64,000 nt of DNA from Rufibacter psychrotolerans. GTDB taxonomy: Bacteria > Bacteroidota > Bacteroidia > Cytophagales > Hymenobacteraceae. Under the pieces are notes generated by a model. It had not been told where the DNA came from and did no database searches. It saw nothing but the letters and a program-made list of their open reading frames with translations. Positions 25,035 to 33,453 of the stretch are shown one piece after another. The stretch is taken from the NCBI RefSeq assembly GCF_016924645.1, contig NZ_JAFFJV010000009.1, positions 310,001 through 374,000 on the forward strand, written 5' to 3'. Positions within the stretch are counted from its first letter, which is position 1, and each line of letters begins with the position of its first letter. The position numbers and the translations under genes were made by a program.

Positions 25035-26177
25035 ATGAAACATCTGCTGCCCCTGCTGCTTTCCTTGCTCTTCACCCTGGTGTTGTCCTCCCACGCCCAG
25101 GACCGCAAACGAGTGCGCGACTACGGCATCAGGATTGGGGTGCTGCCCACCGGCCCTCTCAACGCCCTCACCGATGTGGCCGGCGTGCGGGTGGGGCAGG
25201 TGACCCTGGTGAAAGGCGACCACGTGAGGACCGGCGTAACAGCCATTCTGCCGCACGGCGGCAACCTGTTCCAGGAGAAAGTACCGGCCGCCGTGTTCGT
25301 GGGCAACGGGTTTGGCAAACTGGCCGGCAGTACGCAGGTGCAGGAACTGGGCAACCTGGAAACGCCCATCATCCTCACTAACACCCTAAGCGTGGGCACC
25401 GCCATGAACGCCGTGGTAGACTACACGCTGCGGCAGCCCGGCAACGAGCGGGTGCAGTCGGTGAACGCGCTGGTGGGCGAGACCAACGACGGCGGCCTCA
25501 ACGACATCAGGGGGCGGCACGTCACGGAGCAGCACGTGGTGGAGGCTATCAGGAGCGCCAAGGCGGGTCCGGTGGAAGAGGGAAACGTGGGCGCCGGCAC
25601 GGGCACCATCTGCTTCGGGTTTAAGGGCGGGGTGGGCACTTCTTCCCGCAAGTTGCCGGCGGCTTTGGGCGGGTACACCGTGGGCGTGCTGGTGCAGACC
25701 AACTTCGGCGGCGCGCTACAGGTAGCCGGGGTGCCGGTGGGCGAGGCCCTGGAACGGTTCTCCTTCCGGCAGCAGATCCTGGAAAAGGCCGATGGCTCCT
25801 GCATGATTGTGGTGGCCACCGATGCGCCCGTGGAAGCCCGCAACCTGGAGCGCATGGCCAGCCGGGCCATGCTGGGACTGGGCAAAACCGGCGGCATTGT
25901 CTCTAACGGCAGCGGCGATTACGTGATCGCGTTTTCCACCCACCCGGGCCTGCGGGTTCCGTATGAAAGCAAGGAAAGGACCCAGACCACCACGTACCTG
26001 CGCAATGATGACATGTCGCCTTTGTTCATGGCCACCATTGAAGCCACCGAAGAAGCCATCCTGAACGCCCTGTTCAAAGCCCAGACCACCGTGGGCTATC
26101 ACAAGACCCGGGTGGAGGCGCTGCCGTTGGAGAAAACCTTAGACCTCTTAAAGAAACACCATGTTATCAGACCATAA
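25035..26177 (+). CDS. P1/S58 family peptidase (DmpA type), exported
   Basis: A 380-residue exported protein (signal LLPLLLSLLFTLVLSSHAQ) of the DmpA/P1 family of self-processing N-terminal nucleophile aminopeptidases. Family stretches include GPLNALTDVAGVRVGQVTL near residue 40, GTAMNAVVDYTL, VGETNDGGLNDIRGRHV and GAGTGTICFGFKGGVGTSSR. The serine in GTSS (201-204) is the expected cleavage site and nucleophile, which would split the chain into alpha and beta parts. Related enzymes release N-terminal D- or L-amino acids or beta-amino acids. The last 17 bases overlap the start of the aminotransferase gene, implying one transcript. Confidence 0.9.
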   Translation: MKHLLPLLLSLLFTLVLSSHAQDRKRVRDYGIRIGVLPTGPLNALTDVAGVRVGQVTLVKGDHVRTGVTAILPHGGNLFQEKVPAAVFVGNGFGKLAGSTQVQELGNLETPIILTNTLSVGTAMNAVVDYTLRQPGNERVQSVNALVGETNDGGLNDIRGRHVTEQHVVEAIRSAKAGPVEEGNVGAGTGTICFGFKGGVGTSSRKLPAALGGYTVGVLVQTNFGGALQVAGVPVGEALERFSFRQQILEKADGSCMIVVATDAPVEARNLERMASRAMLGLGKTGGIVSNGSGDYVIAFSTHPGLRVPYESKERTQTTTYLRNDDMSPLFMATIEATEEAILNALFKAQTTVGYHKTRVEALPLEKTLDLLKKHHVIRP

Positions 26178-27018
26178 CACCTTTGCTTTTCTGAACGATG
26201 ATTTCCTGCCGCTGGAGGGCGCCTTTCTGCACGTGAGCGACCTGGCCATCCAGCGCGGCTACGGCGTGTTTGATTTTTTCAAGGTGCAGGAAAACCAGCC
26301 CCTGTTCCTGGACCAATACCTGAACCGCTTCTATGGTTCTGCCCTGCTCATGGACCTGGAGGTGCCCTTGACGGAGGAGGCCCTAAAGGCTACTATTGAG
26401 CGCCTGATCCAGATGAACGGGCTGCCCGAGTCGGGTATCAAGATGATTCTCACGGGCGGGTACTCGGCCAACGGTTACGAGCCGGCCGCGCCCAACCTTA
26501 TCATCACGCAGCAGCCCCTGACCCTGCCCAGCCCCGAGCAGATTGACGCCGGCCTCAGGATCATCACCCACGACTACGTGCGTGAGCTGCCCCGGGCCAA
26601 AACCATCAACTACTCCATGGGCATCCGGCTGCTGCAGCAGGTGAAAGCCCAGCAGGCCGATGATGTGCTGTACCACCGCGGGGGCGTGGTCACCGAGTTT
26701 CCGCGTAGCAACTTTTTCCTGGTCACGAAGGACCACACGGTGCTCACCCCAGACAAAGATGTGTTGCTGGGCGTCACCCGCCGCAATGTGCTGGAACTGG
26801 CCGGCCGGCATTACCAGATGCAGGAAGGCACCGTTACCCTGGAGGACATCGGGCGGGCCCGGGAAGCCTTCATGACCAGTACCACCAAGCGGGTGCTGCC
26901 CATTGTGCAGGTGAACGGTGCCCCAGTGGGCACCGGCAAGCCCGGCCCGGTCACCATGCACCTGTTGCAGGAACTTCGGGCTTTGGAAGAGGCCCAGCTA
27001 AAGGCCAAACCAGACTAA
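26161..27018 (+). CDS. Class IV aminotransferase (PLP enzyme)
   Basis: A 285-residue fold-type IV PLP enzyme. The N-terminal part ALHVSDLAIQRGYGVFDFF-like pattern, the lysine that carries PLP in RAKTINYSMG and the closing EAFMTSTTKRVLPI motif are all present. The group includes branched-chain aminotransferase, D-amino-acid aminotransferase and aminodeoxychorismate lyase. The absence of the G-x-GVFEG pattern of BCAT, and the neighbouring DmpA-type peptidase, make a D-amino-acid-type role conceivable, but the sequence alone does not decide. Overlaps the peptidase gene by 17 bases and ends before the very long palindrome at 27040. Confidence 0.8.
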   Translation: MLSDHNTFAFLNDDFLPLEGAFLHVSDLAIQRGYGVFDFFKVQENQPLFLDQYLNRFYGSALLMDLEVPLTEEALKATIERLIQMNGLPESGIKMILTGGYSANGYEPAAPNLIITQQPLTLPSPEQIDAGLRIITHDYVRELPRAKTINYSMGIRLLQQVKAQQADDVLYHRGGVVTEFPRSNFFLVTKDHTVLTPDKDVLLGVTRRNVLELAGRHYQMQEGTVTLEDIGRAREAFMTSTTKRVLPIVQVNGAPVGTGKPGPVTMHLLQELRALEEAQLKAKPD

Positions 27019-27039
27019 TCTCGCCAAACGGCCATAAAG

Positions 27040-27097
27040 GCAGCGTCCCCGTTTTGGGGCAGATTCCGTAAAATCTGCCCCAAAACGGGGACGCTGC
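27040..27097. repeat. Intergenic palindrome, family copy 7 (26-bp perfect stem)
   Basis: Arms 27040-27065 and 27072-27097 pair perfectly over 26 bp around six bases. The inner 20 bp follow the family layout (CGTTTTGGGGCAGATT and its mirror). It lies 21 bases after the aminotransferase stop and 38 beyond the xylanase stop, which are convergent. It is the longest copy in the window and can fold the same way on either strand. Confidence 0.85.
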
Positions 27098-27135
27098 TTT
27101 CAAAGGTACCCTAGCTTTCTGCTGGAAGCGGCGGC

Positions 27136-28269
27136 TTAGGAGTCTTTCTTTTTCACCGCCTGCACGATGGCCTCCAGGGCGGGCTTAGGCTGGTAGTTGC
27201 GGTCAAAGATGAGTGGGTAGCTGGTTCGGCCTTTGATGGGCCAGTTGTTCAGCCAGGAGTCTCCGTCGGTCACGCCCCAGAACGTCACCCGGCTGATCTT
27301 GTCGCGGTGCTTGTGGAACAGGGCGAAAATCTCGGCGTAGCGCCGGGCCAGTTTCTGCTGCACCTCGTTGGGCAGGCCTTTGGTGTAGATATTGTATTTC
27401 TGGTCAAAGTCAAAGGTGGCGTCAATGTCTGCGCCCTGGCGGTTGCTGGGGTTGGGCAGCACGTCAATGTCCAGCTCGGTAATCATCACTTTGCCCAGGG
27501 CCGAGAACTTCACGATGCTTTCCTCAATCTGCTGGATGGAGGGATGCTCCAGACCCCAGTGGCCCTGCATGCCAATACCGGTTACTTTCAGCCCTTTGTC
27601 CTGCAGGCTTTTCACCAGTTTGATGGCGCCGTCGCGCTTGGCGGGTTTCCACATGTTGTAGTCATTGTAGTAGAGCTCGGCCTTGGGGTCTGCCTTCTGG
27701 GCGGCCTCAAAGGCTTTGGCCAGGTACTCCTCGCCGGTGATCTGGTACCATTTGCTGTTTCGCAGGGTGCCGTCATCGTTCAGGGCTTCGTTCACCACGT
27801 CCCAGCCGTTGATCTGGCCTTTGTAGCGGCCGGCCACCGCCGCAATGTGGTCCTGCATGCGCTTGAGGAGCTGCTCTTTGCTGGCGGCCTTTCCGGCGCC
27901 GTCTTCAAACACCCAGTTGGGGGTTTGCTGGTGCCACACCAGGGTATGCCCCACAATAAACTGCTTGTGCTTCTTGCCCAGGGCCACGTACGCATCGGCG
28001 GGCTTGTAGTTGAACGTTTCGGGCTGCGGGTGCACGCTTCCCCACTTCAGCAGGTTCTCCGGCGAGATGGTGTTGAAATGCTGGGCAATGATGGCCTCGG
28101 CTTTGGGGTCCTGGCCCATGGCCTGCCGGTGGTTGAGCGCCGCCCCCACGTGGAAATCATTCTTGAACACCGATTTCAACGAGGTCTCGGCGGGCAGGTT
28201 GGTGCTGGCCACCGAGCCTAAGGTAGCCAACGCCACGCCGGCTGCTACCAGAATTCTGTTCTTTCTCAT
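27136..28269 (-). CDS. GH10 endo-1,4-beta-xylanase
   Basis: A 377-residue secreted xylanase. A signal peptide (LVAAGVALATLGSVAS) is followed by one GH10 domain. The catalytic acid/base is Glu161 in WDVVNEALND and the nucleophile is Glu265 in VMITELDIDV; other conserved parts are ISPENLLKWGSVHP, VGHTLVWHQQTPNWV and VTFWGVTDGDSWLN. It has no carbohydrate-binding module. It should cut the xylan backbone outside the cytoplasm, producing oligosaccharides for the SusC/SusD pair. It is the last of a run of minus-strand xylan genes. Confidence 0.95.
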   Translation of the reverse strand: MRKNRILVAAGVALATLGSVASTNLPAETSLKSVFKNDFHVGAALNHRQAMGQDPKAEAIIAQHFNTISPENLLKWGSVHPQPETFNYKPADAYVALGKKHKQFIVGHTLVWHQQTPNWVFEDGAGKAASKEQLLKRMQDHIAAVAGRYKGQINGWDVVNEALNDDGTLRNSKWYQITGEEYLAKAFEAAQKADPKAELYYNDYNMWKPAKRDGAIKLVKSLQDKGLKVTGIGMQGHWGLEHPSIQQIEESIVKFSALGKVMITELDIDVLPNPSNRQGADIDATFDFDQKYNIYTKGLPNEVQQKLARRYAEIFALFHKHRDKISRVTFWGVTDGDSWLNNWPIKGRTSYPLIFDRNYQPKPALEAIVQAVKKKDS

Positions 28270-28625
28270 ACTAGAAGGTACTTATCAGTTTTATAGATGA
28301 AGCGAAGGAGCAAACAGCCGTACCGCGGCGTCTAACTTAAAATCATGATTATAGGTGACGGTAGTACCTGGCCAACCTGAGTAACTCGATATGACTGGGA
28401 GTACCAAGTCAACGGAAAGGCATCTATCCTGTTTTAGGCCTGCTTTTACAAAACAAGCAGGTTTCTGGTTTGCCGGGCCCATCAGGAGCGAAGCGGGAAA
28501 ACCGCCTGAAAAGCGGCTTTCAACCTGCACGTCTTTTGGCTCTAGTTCCCAGAAAACAGCCCGGAAACGGCCTTGCCAGGTTTCGTACCAGCCACCCCTT
28601 CCGCAGAAGGGGCGGCTGGCATAGA
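28270..28625. other. Intergenic stretch between xylanase and dehydrogenase genes
   Basis: About 355 bases with no gene. A hairpin CCTGCTT 28439-28445 / AAGCAGG 28455-28461 and a degenerate palindrome-like segment at about 28530-28570 (ending CAGCCCGGAAACG) resemble the dispersed palindrome family. The stretch likely separates the xylanase from the upstream GH67-dehydrogenase transcript. Confidence 0.4.
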
Positions 28626-29384
28626 TTAAAACCCGATGGAGTTTCCGCCGTCTACCGGCAGCACGGTGCCGGTTACGTATTTGGCGCCTTCGGTGGCGTA
28701 GAAGTACACGGCTTCGGCCACATCGGCCGGCGTACCGAATTCGCCCATGGGCGTCCGGCCCAGGGCCTTGTTCATGCGCTCGGGGTCGCTCTCCATGGCT
28801 TTCGCCGACATGGCCGTTTTGATGAAGCCCGGGGCCACGCAATTAATCCGGATGCCCATGGGCGACAGTTCGGTGGCCATGGCTTTGGTCATGCCCTCAA
28901 TGCCGGCTTTGGAGGCGGTGTAGGAAATTACTTTGGGGATGCCGTACTGTGAGGCCATGGAACTGATGTTGATGATGCTGCCCTGCCCGTGCGGGAGCAT
29001 GGCTTTCACCACCTCGCGGCTCATCACAAACACAGAGGTAAGGTTGGTACGGATGATGCGCTCAAAGTCCTCATCGGTTACCTCTACAAACGGCTTTTTC
29101 TGGTTGATGCCGGCATTGTTGACCAGCACATCAATCTGGCCATGCTCCTGCACGATGCTTTCCACCAGGGCGGGAATGCCGGCCAGGTTACTTAAATCAA
29201 AGGAAATGGTATGGCATAGCTCCCCAAAGGTGTCTTTGGCGCTTTGTAGCTTCTGCTCGTCGCGGCCAATGACAATGGTTTTGACGTTCTGCTGGATAAA
29301 TTTCTCTACAATGGCCAGGCCGATGCCGGAGGCACCGCCCGTGACAATGGCTACTTTGGCGGAGGAAGTGGTTGGTTGACTCAT
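28626..29384 (-). CDS. Short-chain dehydrogenase, candidate fructuronate reductase
   Basis: A 252-residue classical SDR: NAD(P)-binding TGGASGIG at residues 15-22, NNAG (about 89-92), the catalytic Ser in IINISSMASQYG and YxxxK as YTASKAG, and the closing VTGTVLPVDGG. Its gene lies 19 bases after the GH67 alpha-glucuronidase on the same strand. The window has UxaC and UxuA but no UxuB-type mannonate oxidoreductase, the step between them. I infer that this enzyme reduces D-fructuronate to D-mannonate. Gluconate 5-dehydrogenase or a general 3-oxoacyl reductase remain alternatives. Confidence 0.85.
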   Translation of the reverse strand: MSQPTTSSAKVAIVTGGASGIGLAIVEKFIQQNVKTIVIGRDEQKLQSAKDTFGELCHTISFDLSNLAGIPALVESIVQEHGQIDVLVNNAGINQKKPFVEVTDEDFERIIRTNLTSVFVMSREVVKAMLPHGQGSIINISSMASQYGIPKVISYTASKAGIEGMTKAMATELSPMGIRINCVAPGFIKTAMSAKAMESDPERMNKALGRTPMGEFGTPADVAEAVYFYATEGAKYVTGTVLPVDGGNSIGF

Positions 29385-29403
29385 GGGTATGGGTTAATTC
29401 TAA

Positions 29404-31581
29404 TTAAATACCGGGCACAAACTTAGGGTCTAAGCTCATGTAATATTCCAAGGTATTGGCCGGTTTTTCAAGTTCTTGTGGAATTGGTCTTTTTGAAAAA
29501 GTCTGGAAGTACAGCAGGCACGCATCGCGCCACATCTTGGCGTCCTGCTCCTGCATGGTCAGCAGCATCTGCACCTGCTTGAATCTTTCCTTATCTACCT
29601 TGCCTTGCTGGGTATTCCAGGTTTTCTGCATGGCCCTCACGGAGTCCACGCCGCCGCTGTAGCGGTAGCACAGCTCATTCCAGAGGGTTCTGCCCGACTT
29701 GGTTTTGTAGTCCCAGGGCAAGTGGTGGAACCACAGCAGGAACTCCTCCGGGCAGGTAGCGGGGTTACCCCATTGGGCCTGTATATCCGGGGCGTACTGG
29801 GCCAGCGCGTTGCTGCCGGTCTTGGTGCGGTCAAAGCCAATGCCTTTCTCGGTGGCCCGGTGGTAGTACACCGAGGTCCAGTCGGCGCGGGGCTTGTCTT
29901 TGATCCAGGGGCCCGGGCCGTAATGGTGGTCCCAGCCCATGATGTGGTGCAAGCCCAGCGGGGTCATGTAGTTCACCACCGTTTCGCGGGAGCCCATCAT
30001 CATGTTCTTCACCTGTGCCACAAACCCCGGGTCATGCGAGAAGGTCATCTTGATCCACTCCTCGGCAATCTCCTCTGAGGTGAGGCTGTGGTCCCAGGCC
30101 AGGCGACCGAAGGCGTACCAGTTGGCCTGCCCAAAGGGGTGGCTGGTCCAGTTGCGGTCATTGCCGATGTTGGACACGCCCGCCATGCCGGTGAGCGAGT
30201 AGTTGTGCAGGCTGCCGTCTATCACTTTGGCTACGGTAGAGCCTTTGCCGTTGGCGTAGGTGTCGGCGGCCAGGGTTTCTTTGAACATGGGCGCCAGGTA
30301 GGCGAGATTGGTGCCCTGGCCCAGGTACTCCTGCGTAATCTGGAACTCCATCATGAGCGGAGTCTTGGGCATGGCGCCAAACAGGGGGTGGAACGGCTCG
30401 CGGGGCTGAAAGTCAATGGCGCCGTTCTTCACCTGCACCATCACGTTTTGCTTAAAGGTGCCATCCAGGGGCTTGAACTCGGTGTAGGCTTGCTTGGCGC
30501 GGTCCTCGGGCACGTTGTTGTCATACACAAAGGCGCGCCACATCACAATGCCGCCCTTGGGGGCCAGGGCCTGGGCCAGCAGGTTGGCGCCATCGGCGTG
30601 CGAGCGGTTGTAGTTCTGCGGGCCGGGCTGGCCTTCAGAATTGGCCTTCACCAGGAAACCCCCGAAATCTGGGATGTAGCGGTAGATTTCGTCTACCTTG
30701 TTCTTCCACCAGGCAATCACCTCGGGGTTCAAGGGGTCGGCGGTTTTCAGCTTGCCAATCTCAATGGGGGAACTGAAGCGGGCAGTGAGGTATACTCTGA
30801 TGCCGTAGGGCCGGAACGTGTCGGCAAGGGCTTTTACTTTTCTCAGGTAGTCTGGGGTAAGCACCAGCGAGTTGGCGTTCACGTTGGTGAGAACGGTACC
30901 GTTAATCCCGATGGAGGCGTTGGCCCGGGCGTAGTCCAGGTAGCGCTGGTCAATGTATTGGGGCAGTTTGTGCCAGTCCCACAGGGAGAAACCGGCGTAA
31001 CCGCGCTCCACGGTGCGGTCCAGGTTGTCCCAGTGGTTCAGGATGCGGTGCTGCACCTTGGGGCTGTTGCTCACCTGCAGGTTGCTGATGTCTTGCTGGG
31101 TTTGCAGGAGCCGCAGCAGGTGGAAGGAGCCGTAGAGCACCCCCAGGTCTGTGTTGGCGGCAATGACCGTGTACTTTTTGCCCCCGGCTTTCTTAGAGAC
31201 CAGCACATAGCCCTCCTTGCCCACCTTCTGCAGGTCGGCCTCCAGGTTCAGGCCCTTGATCAGGGCGGAAGAGGCAGGCGTGCCCGCCACCAGAATTTCT
31301 TTCTTGCGGGAGTTCTCAGTAATGGTAACTGGCTGGCCTAACAATCCGCCCAGGGCCGTCTGCAGTTCTTCCTTTACCACCGTGAGGGTGGGGGAGGAGC
31401 CCTGCACCATCACCTCGCCCAGACTTTGCCGGTACTGTTTCAGGTGGTTCTTACTGGGCAACTGGTCATAGCGCTGCCACAGCCGGTAGCCGTCCTCGGC
31501 CCGGGTGGTCAGTTGCAGCGAAAGCAAGGCAGTCAGCAGAAGCAGACTCAGGAATGATTTCGTACGGATCATGTTTGTCAT
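29404..31581 (-). CDS. GH67 alpha-glucuronidase
   Basis: The start is taken at ATG 31581, giving MTNMIRTKSFLSLLLLTALL, a typical signal peptide; the upstream part of the open frame is proline- and histidine-rich and untypical. The 725-residue protein has the N-terminal GH67 domain (to about 150), a TIM-barrel core (FSLWDWHKLPQYIDQRYLDYARANASIGINGTVL split here into GYAGFSLWDWHKLPQYIDQR, then GFLVKANSEGQPGPQNYNRS), and the C-terminal GH67 domain (MGWDHHYGPGPW). It removes 4-O-methyl-glucuronic acid from the ends of xylo-oligosaccharides. It is 19 bases upstream of the dehydrogenase gene on the same strand. Confidence 0.93.
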   Translation of the reverse strand: MTNMIRTKSFLSLLLLTALLSLQLTTRAEDGYRLWQRYDQLPSKNHLKQYRQSLGEVMVQGSSPTLTVVKEELQTALGGLLGQPVTITENSRKKEILVAGTPASSALIKGLNLEADLQKVGKEGYVLVSKKAGGKKYTVIAANTDLGVLYGSFHLLRLLQTQQDISNLQVSNSPKVQHRILNHWDNLDRTVERGYAGFSLWDWHKLPQYIDQRYLDYARANASIGINGTVLTNVNANSLVLTPDYLRKVKALADTFRPYGIRVYLTARFSSPIEIGKLKTADPLNPEVIAWWKNKVDEIYRYIPDFGGFLVKANSEGQPGPQNYNRSHADGANLLAQALAPKGGIVMWRAFVYDNNVPEDRAKQAYTEFKPLDGTFKQNVMVQVKNGAIDFQPREPFHPLFGAMPKTPLMMEFQITQEYLGQGTNLAYLAPMFKETLAADTYANGKGSTVAKVIDGSLHNYSLTGMAGVSNIGNDRNWTSHPFGQANWYAFGRLAWDHSLTSEEIAEEWIKMTFSHDPGFVAQVKNMMMGSRETVVNYMTPLGLHHIMGWDHHYGPGPWIKDKPRADWTSVYYHRATEKGIGFDRTKTGSNALAQYAPDIQAQWGNPATCPEEFLLWFHHLPWDYKTKSGRTLWNELCYRYSGGVDSVRAMQKTWNTQQGKVDKERFKQVQMLLTMQEQDAKMWRDACLLYFQTFSKRPIPQELEKPANTLEYYMSLDPKFVPGI

Positions 31582-31638
31582 ATCTGGTTCAGGGTGTGGG
31601 GGATTTGTCTGCCCGCAGGGCCAGGACAAGGGTGACGC

Positions 31639-31674
31639 GTTTTAGGGCCCTTTTCAGAAAAAAGGCCCTAAAAC
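31639..31674. repeat. Intergenic palindrome, family copy 8
   Basis: GTTTTAGGGCC (31639-31649) pairs perfectly with GGCCCTAAAAC (31664-31674), with an inner TTTT/AAAA around CAG. It lies 67 bases beyond the LacI-gene stop and 58 bases upstream of the GH67 start, both on the minus strand, so it would separate the regulator from the catabolic transcript. Confidence 0.75.
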
Positions 31675-31740
31675 AGGCGGAATAGGTGGTGGGGAGCGTA
31701 AAGGTTTTGCATGGGCGCGGTGGCGAGGCGTGAAGGCCGG

Positions 31741-32793
31741 TTAAAGCAGTAACGGTTTCTTTTTGGCCAGCACCTTGCCCCTCAGGGAAGACTCCCGAAT
31801 GATCAGGTCTGACCTGAGGTTGATGGTGTTGCTGGGAATACCCTCCGTGGAGCCGTTTATCTGCATCAGGAGCACCTTCAGGGCCACTTCGCCCATTTCC
31901 TGGCCGGGGTAGTTGATGGTGGTTAGGTTGGGCTCCACCACCCGCGAGGTAAGGTCATTGTTAAACCCGATGATGGCCATGTCCCGGGGAATGGAGATGC
32001 CCGCCTGCTTCAGGGTTTTCAGGCAGCTCACGGCACAGGTGTCATTGGAGACGAAGATGCCGTCGGGCAAGGGATCCATGGCCAGGATCTGCTCGGCGGC
32101 CTGTCTGCCGGCTTCCTCCGTCATCTGGCCGGTGAGCACGTTGCATTCGGTAAACGGCAGGTTATGGTCTATGAGCGCGTACTTGTACCCTTTGAGGCGG
32201 TCTGCGTAGACGTTGCGCTTCAGGTTTCCGGTGATGTGCACAATGTTGGAACAGCCTTGCTCAATGAGGTGCGAGGTGGCCTTGTACGCCGCCTGCAGGT
32301 TGTCTATGACAATGCTGGTGCAGTCTTTATGCTCTGCCACCCGGTCATAGAAAATCACCGGAATTCCCTTGCTGATGAACCGCTCAAAATGGTCCAGGTT
32401 CTCGGTCTCAAAGGAAAGCGACACCAGCAGCCCGTCTACCCGGCTGTCAAACATGGTCTTGGCGTTGGCAATCTCCTTCTGTACGGTTTCCAGCGACTGG
32501 CTGATGATGAGGTTATAGCCTTCCTCGTTGGCGATCTTCTCCATGCCGGCAATGGCGGAGGAGTGGAACGGGCTGTCCAGCCGGGGCACGATCAGCCCGA
32601 TGGTATTGGTGCGCTGCTTCCGGAGGTTGCTGGCGAACAGGTTAGACCGGTACCCCATCTGGGCCGCCGCCTCAGAGATGCGCTGCTTGGTTTTCTGGTT
32701 CACCGCTGGGTGGTCATTCAGGGCCCGGCTGATGGTAGTGGGAGACAGGTCAAGCTCCCGCGCTATGTCATATATCGTAATGTCCTTCTCCAT
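31741..32793 (-). CDS. LacI-family transcriptional regulator 1
   Basis: A 350-residue repressor-type regulator. The N-terminal helix-turn-helix reads ITIYDIARELDLSPTTISRA with the hinge LNDHPAVNQKTKQRI, followed by a periplasmic-binding-like sensor domain (LIVPRLDSPFHSSAIAGMEK, PDGIFVSNDTCAVSCLKT). It faces away from susC/susD. The motif AATCGGTT occurs 32 bases upstream of its own start (32825-32832) and upstream of susC at 33090-33097 inside a longer shared 17-base motif, which suggests autoregulation and control of the SusC/SusD transcript. The ligand is probably a xylan-derived sugar. Confidence 0.9.
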   Translation of the reverse strand: MEKDITIYDIARELDLSPTTISRALNDHPAVNQKTKQRISEAAAQMGYRSNLFASNLRKQRTNTIGLIVPRLDSPFHSSAIAGMEKIANEEGYNLIISQSLETVQKEIANAKTMFDSRVDGLLVSLSFETENLDHFERFISKGIPVIFYDRVAEHKDCTSIVIDNLQAAYKATSHLIEQGCSNIVHITGNLKRNVYADRLKGYKYALIDHNLPFTECNVLTGQMTEEAGRQAAEQILAMDPLPDGIFVSNDTCAVSCLKTLKQAGISIPRDMAIIGFNNDLTSRVVEPNLTTINYPGQEMGEVALKVLLMQINGSTEGIPSNTINLRSDLIIRESSLRGKVLAKKKPLLL

Positions 32794-33453
32794 GCTGGTG
32801 CGGTCCGTCTAGGTAAAAGTATGCAATCGGTTTCAGTTGTTAAAAAGTTAACTGTCTTTTATTATAAGAAAATCCCGATAGAAGCAGTTCCGGGTGCGTC
32901 AGTTTTTTAGCAATTTTTCAAAAAGGGGCCTGAAAACAGCAGGTTCTTGCCCCTGAGCAGAAACCTTTTAGACCTTTTTGGAGTAGCGTTGCTCTAAAAT
33001 GACGTACATGTGCCATAAAATTAGGTAAGTTTCACAAATTTCAAAAACAGGGACCTTGTTTCTGCTATTTATTTTGAAAATATGTATGAAATCGGTTGTA
33101 ATATTTAAAAATAATATACAAGTTTGTAGAGTCAATAAGCACCCTTGAAGGGGTGTTTGTAAGCCCAGTGCAATTAAAACTAGGAAATTAGACCAGTTTT
33201 GCCCCAAAAACTTGCTTCTGTCCTGTACGGGCAGGCAGGGTGGTAAGATTTGAGGATTGAAATTTTGGCAAAAAAACATTGCCTCAAGTTGCAAAGACGG
33301 GCTGGCCCTGAGCATTGGATTACTTGTGGCAGGAAAGTTTAAGAGGCTGAAAACGGAAAGCGAGCGGCCGGGCCTTGAAAGAAGGATTTAACAATCACCC
33401 ATATACTAACCACTTAACCTCTTACTAGCACTACACTTCAAATCAATTTATGT
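32794..33453. promoter_or_regulatory. Divergent regulatory region between LacI gene and susC
   Basis: A 17-base motif GTATGMAATCGGTTKYA occurs twice: 32819-32835, just upstream of the LacI gene, and 33084-33100. The core AATCGGTT is symmetric as AAYCGRTT with a central CG as in LacI-family operators. The second copy overlaps TTG 33096-33098, which with a 20-base spacer and CAAGTTTG 33119-33126 forms a near-consensus Bacteroidota promoter for susC. A weak copy of the dispersed palindrome (32902-32938) also lies here. The susC leader would be about 320 bases long. Confidence 0.5.

Noticed and set aside
30088..31341. Long plus-strand open frame (417 codons)
   Set aside because: Antisense to GH67, with Val/Gly/His-rich composition typical of shadow frames.
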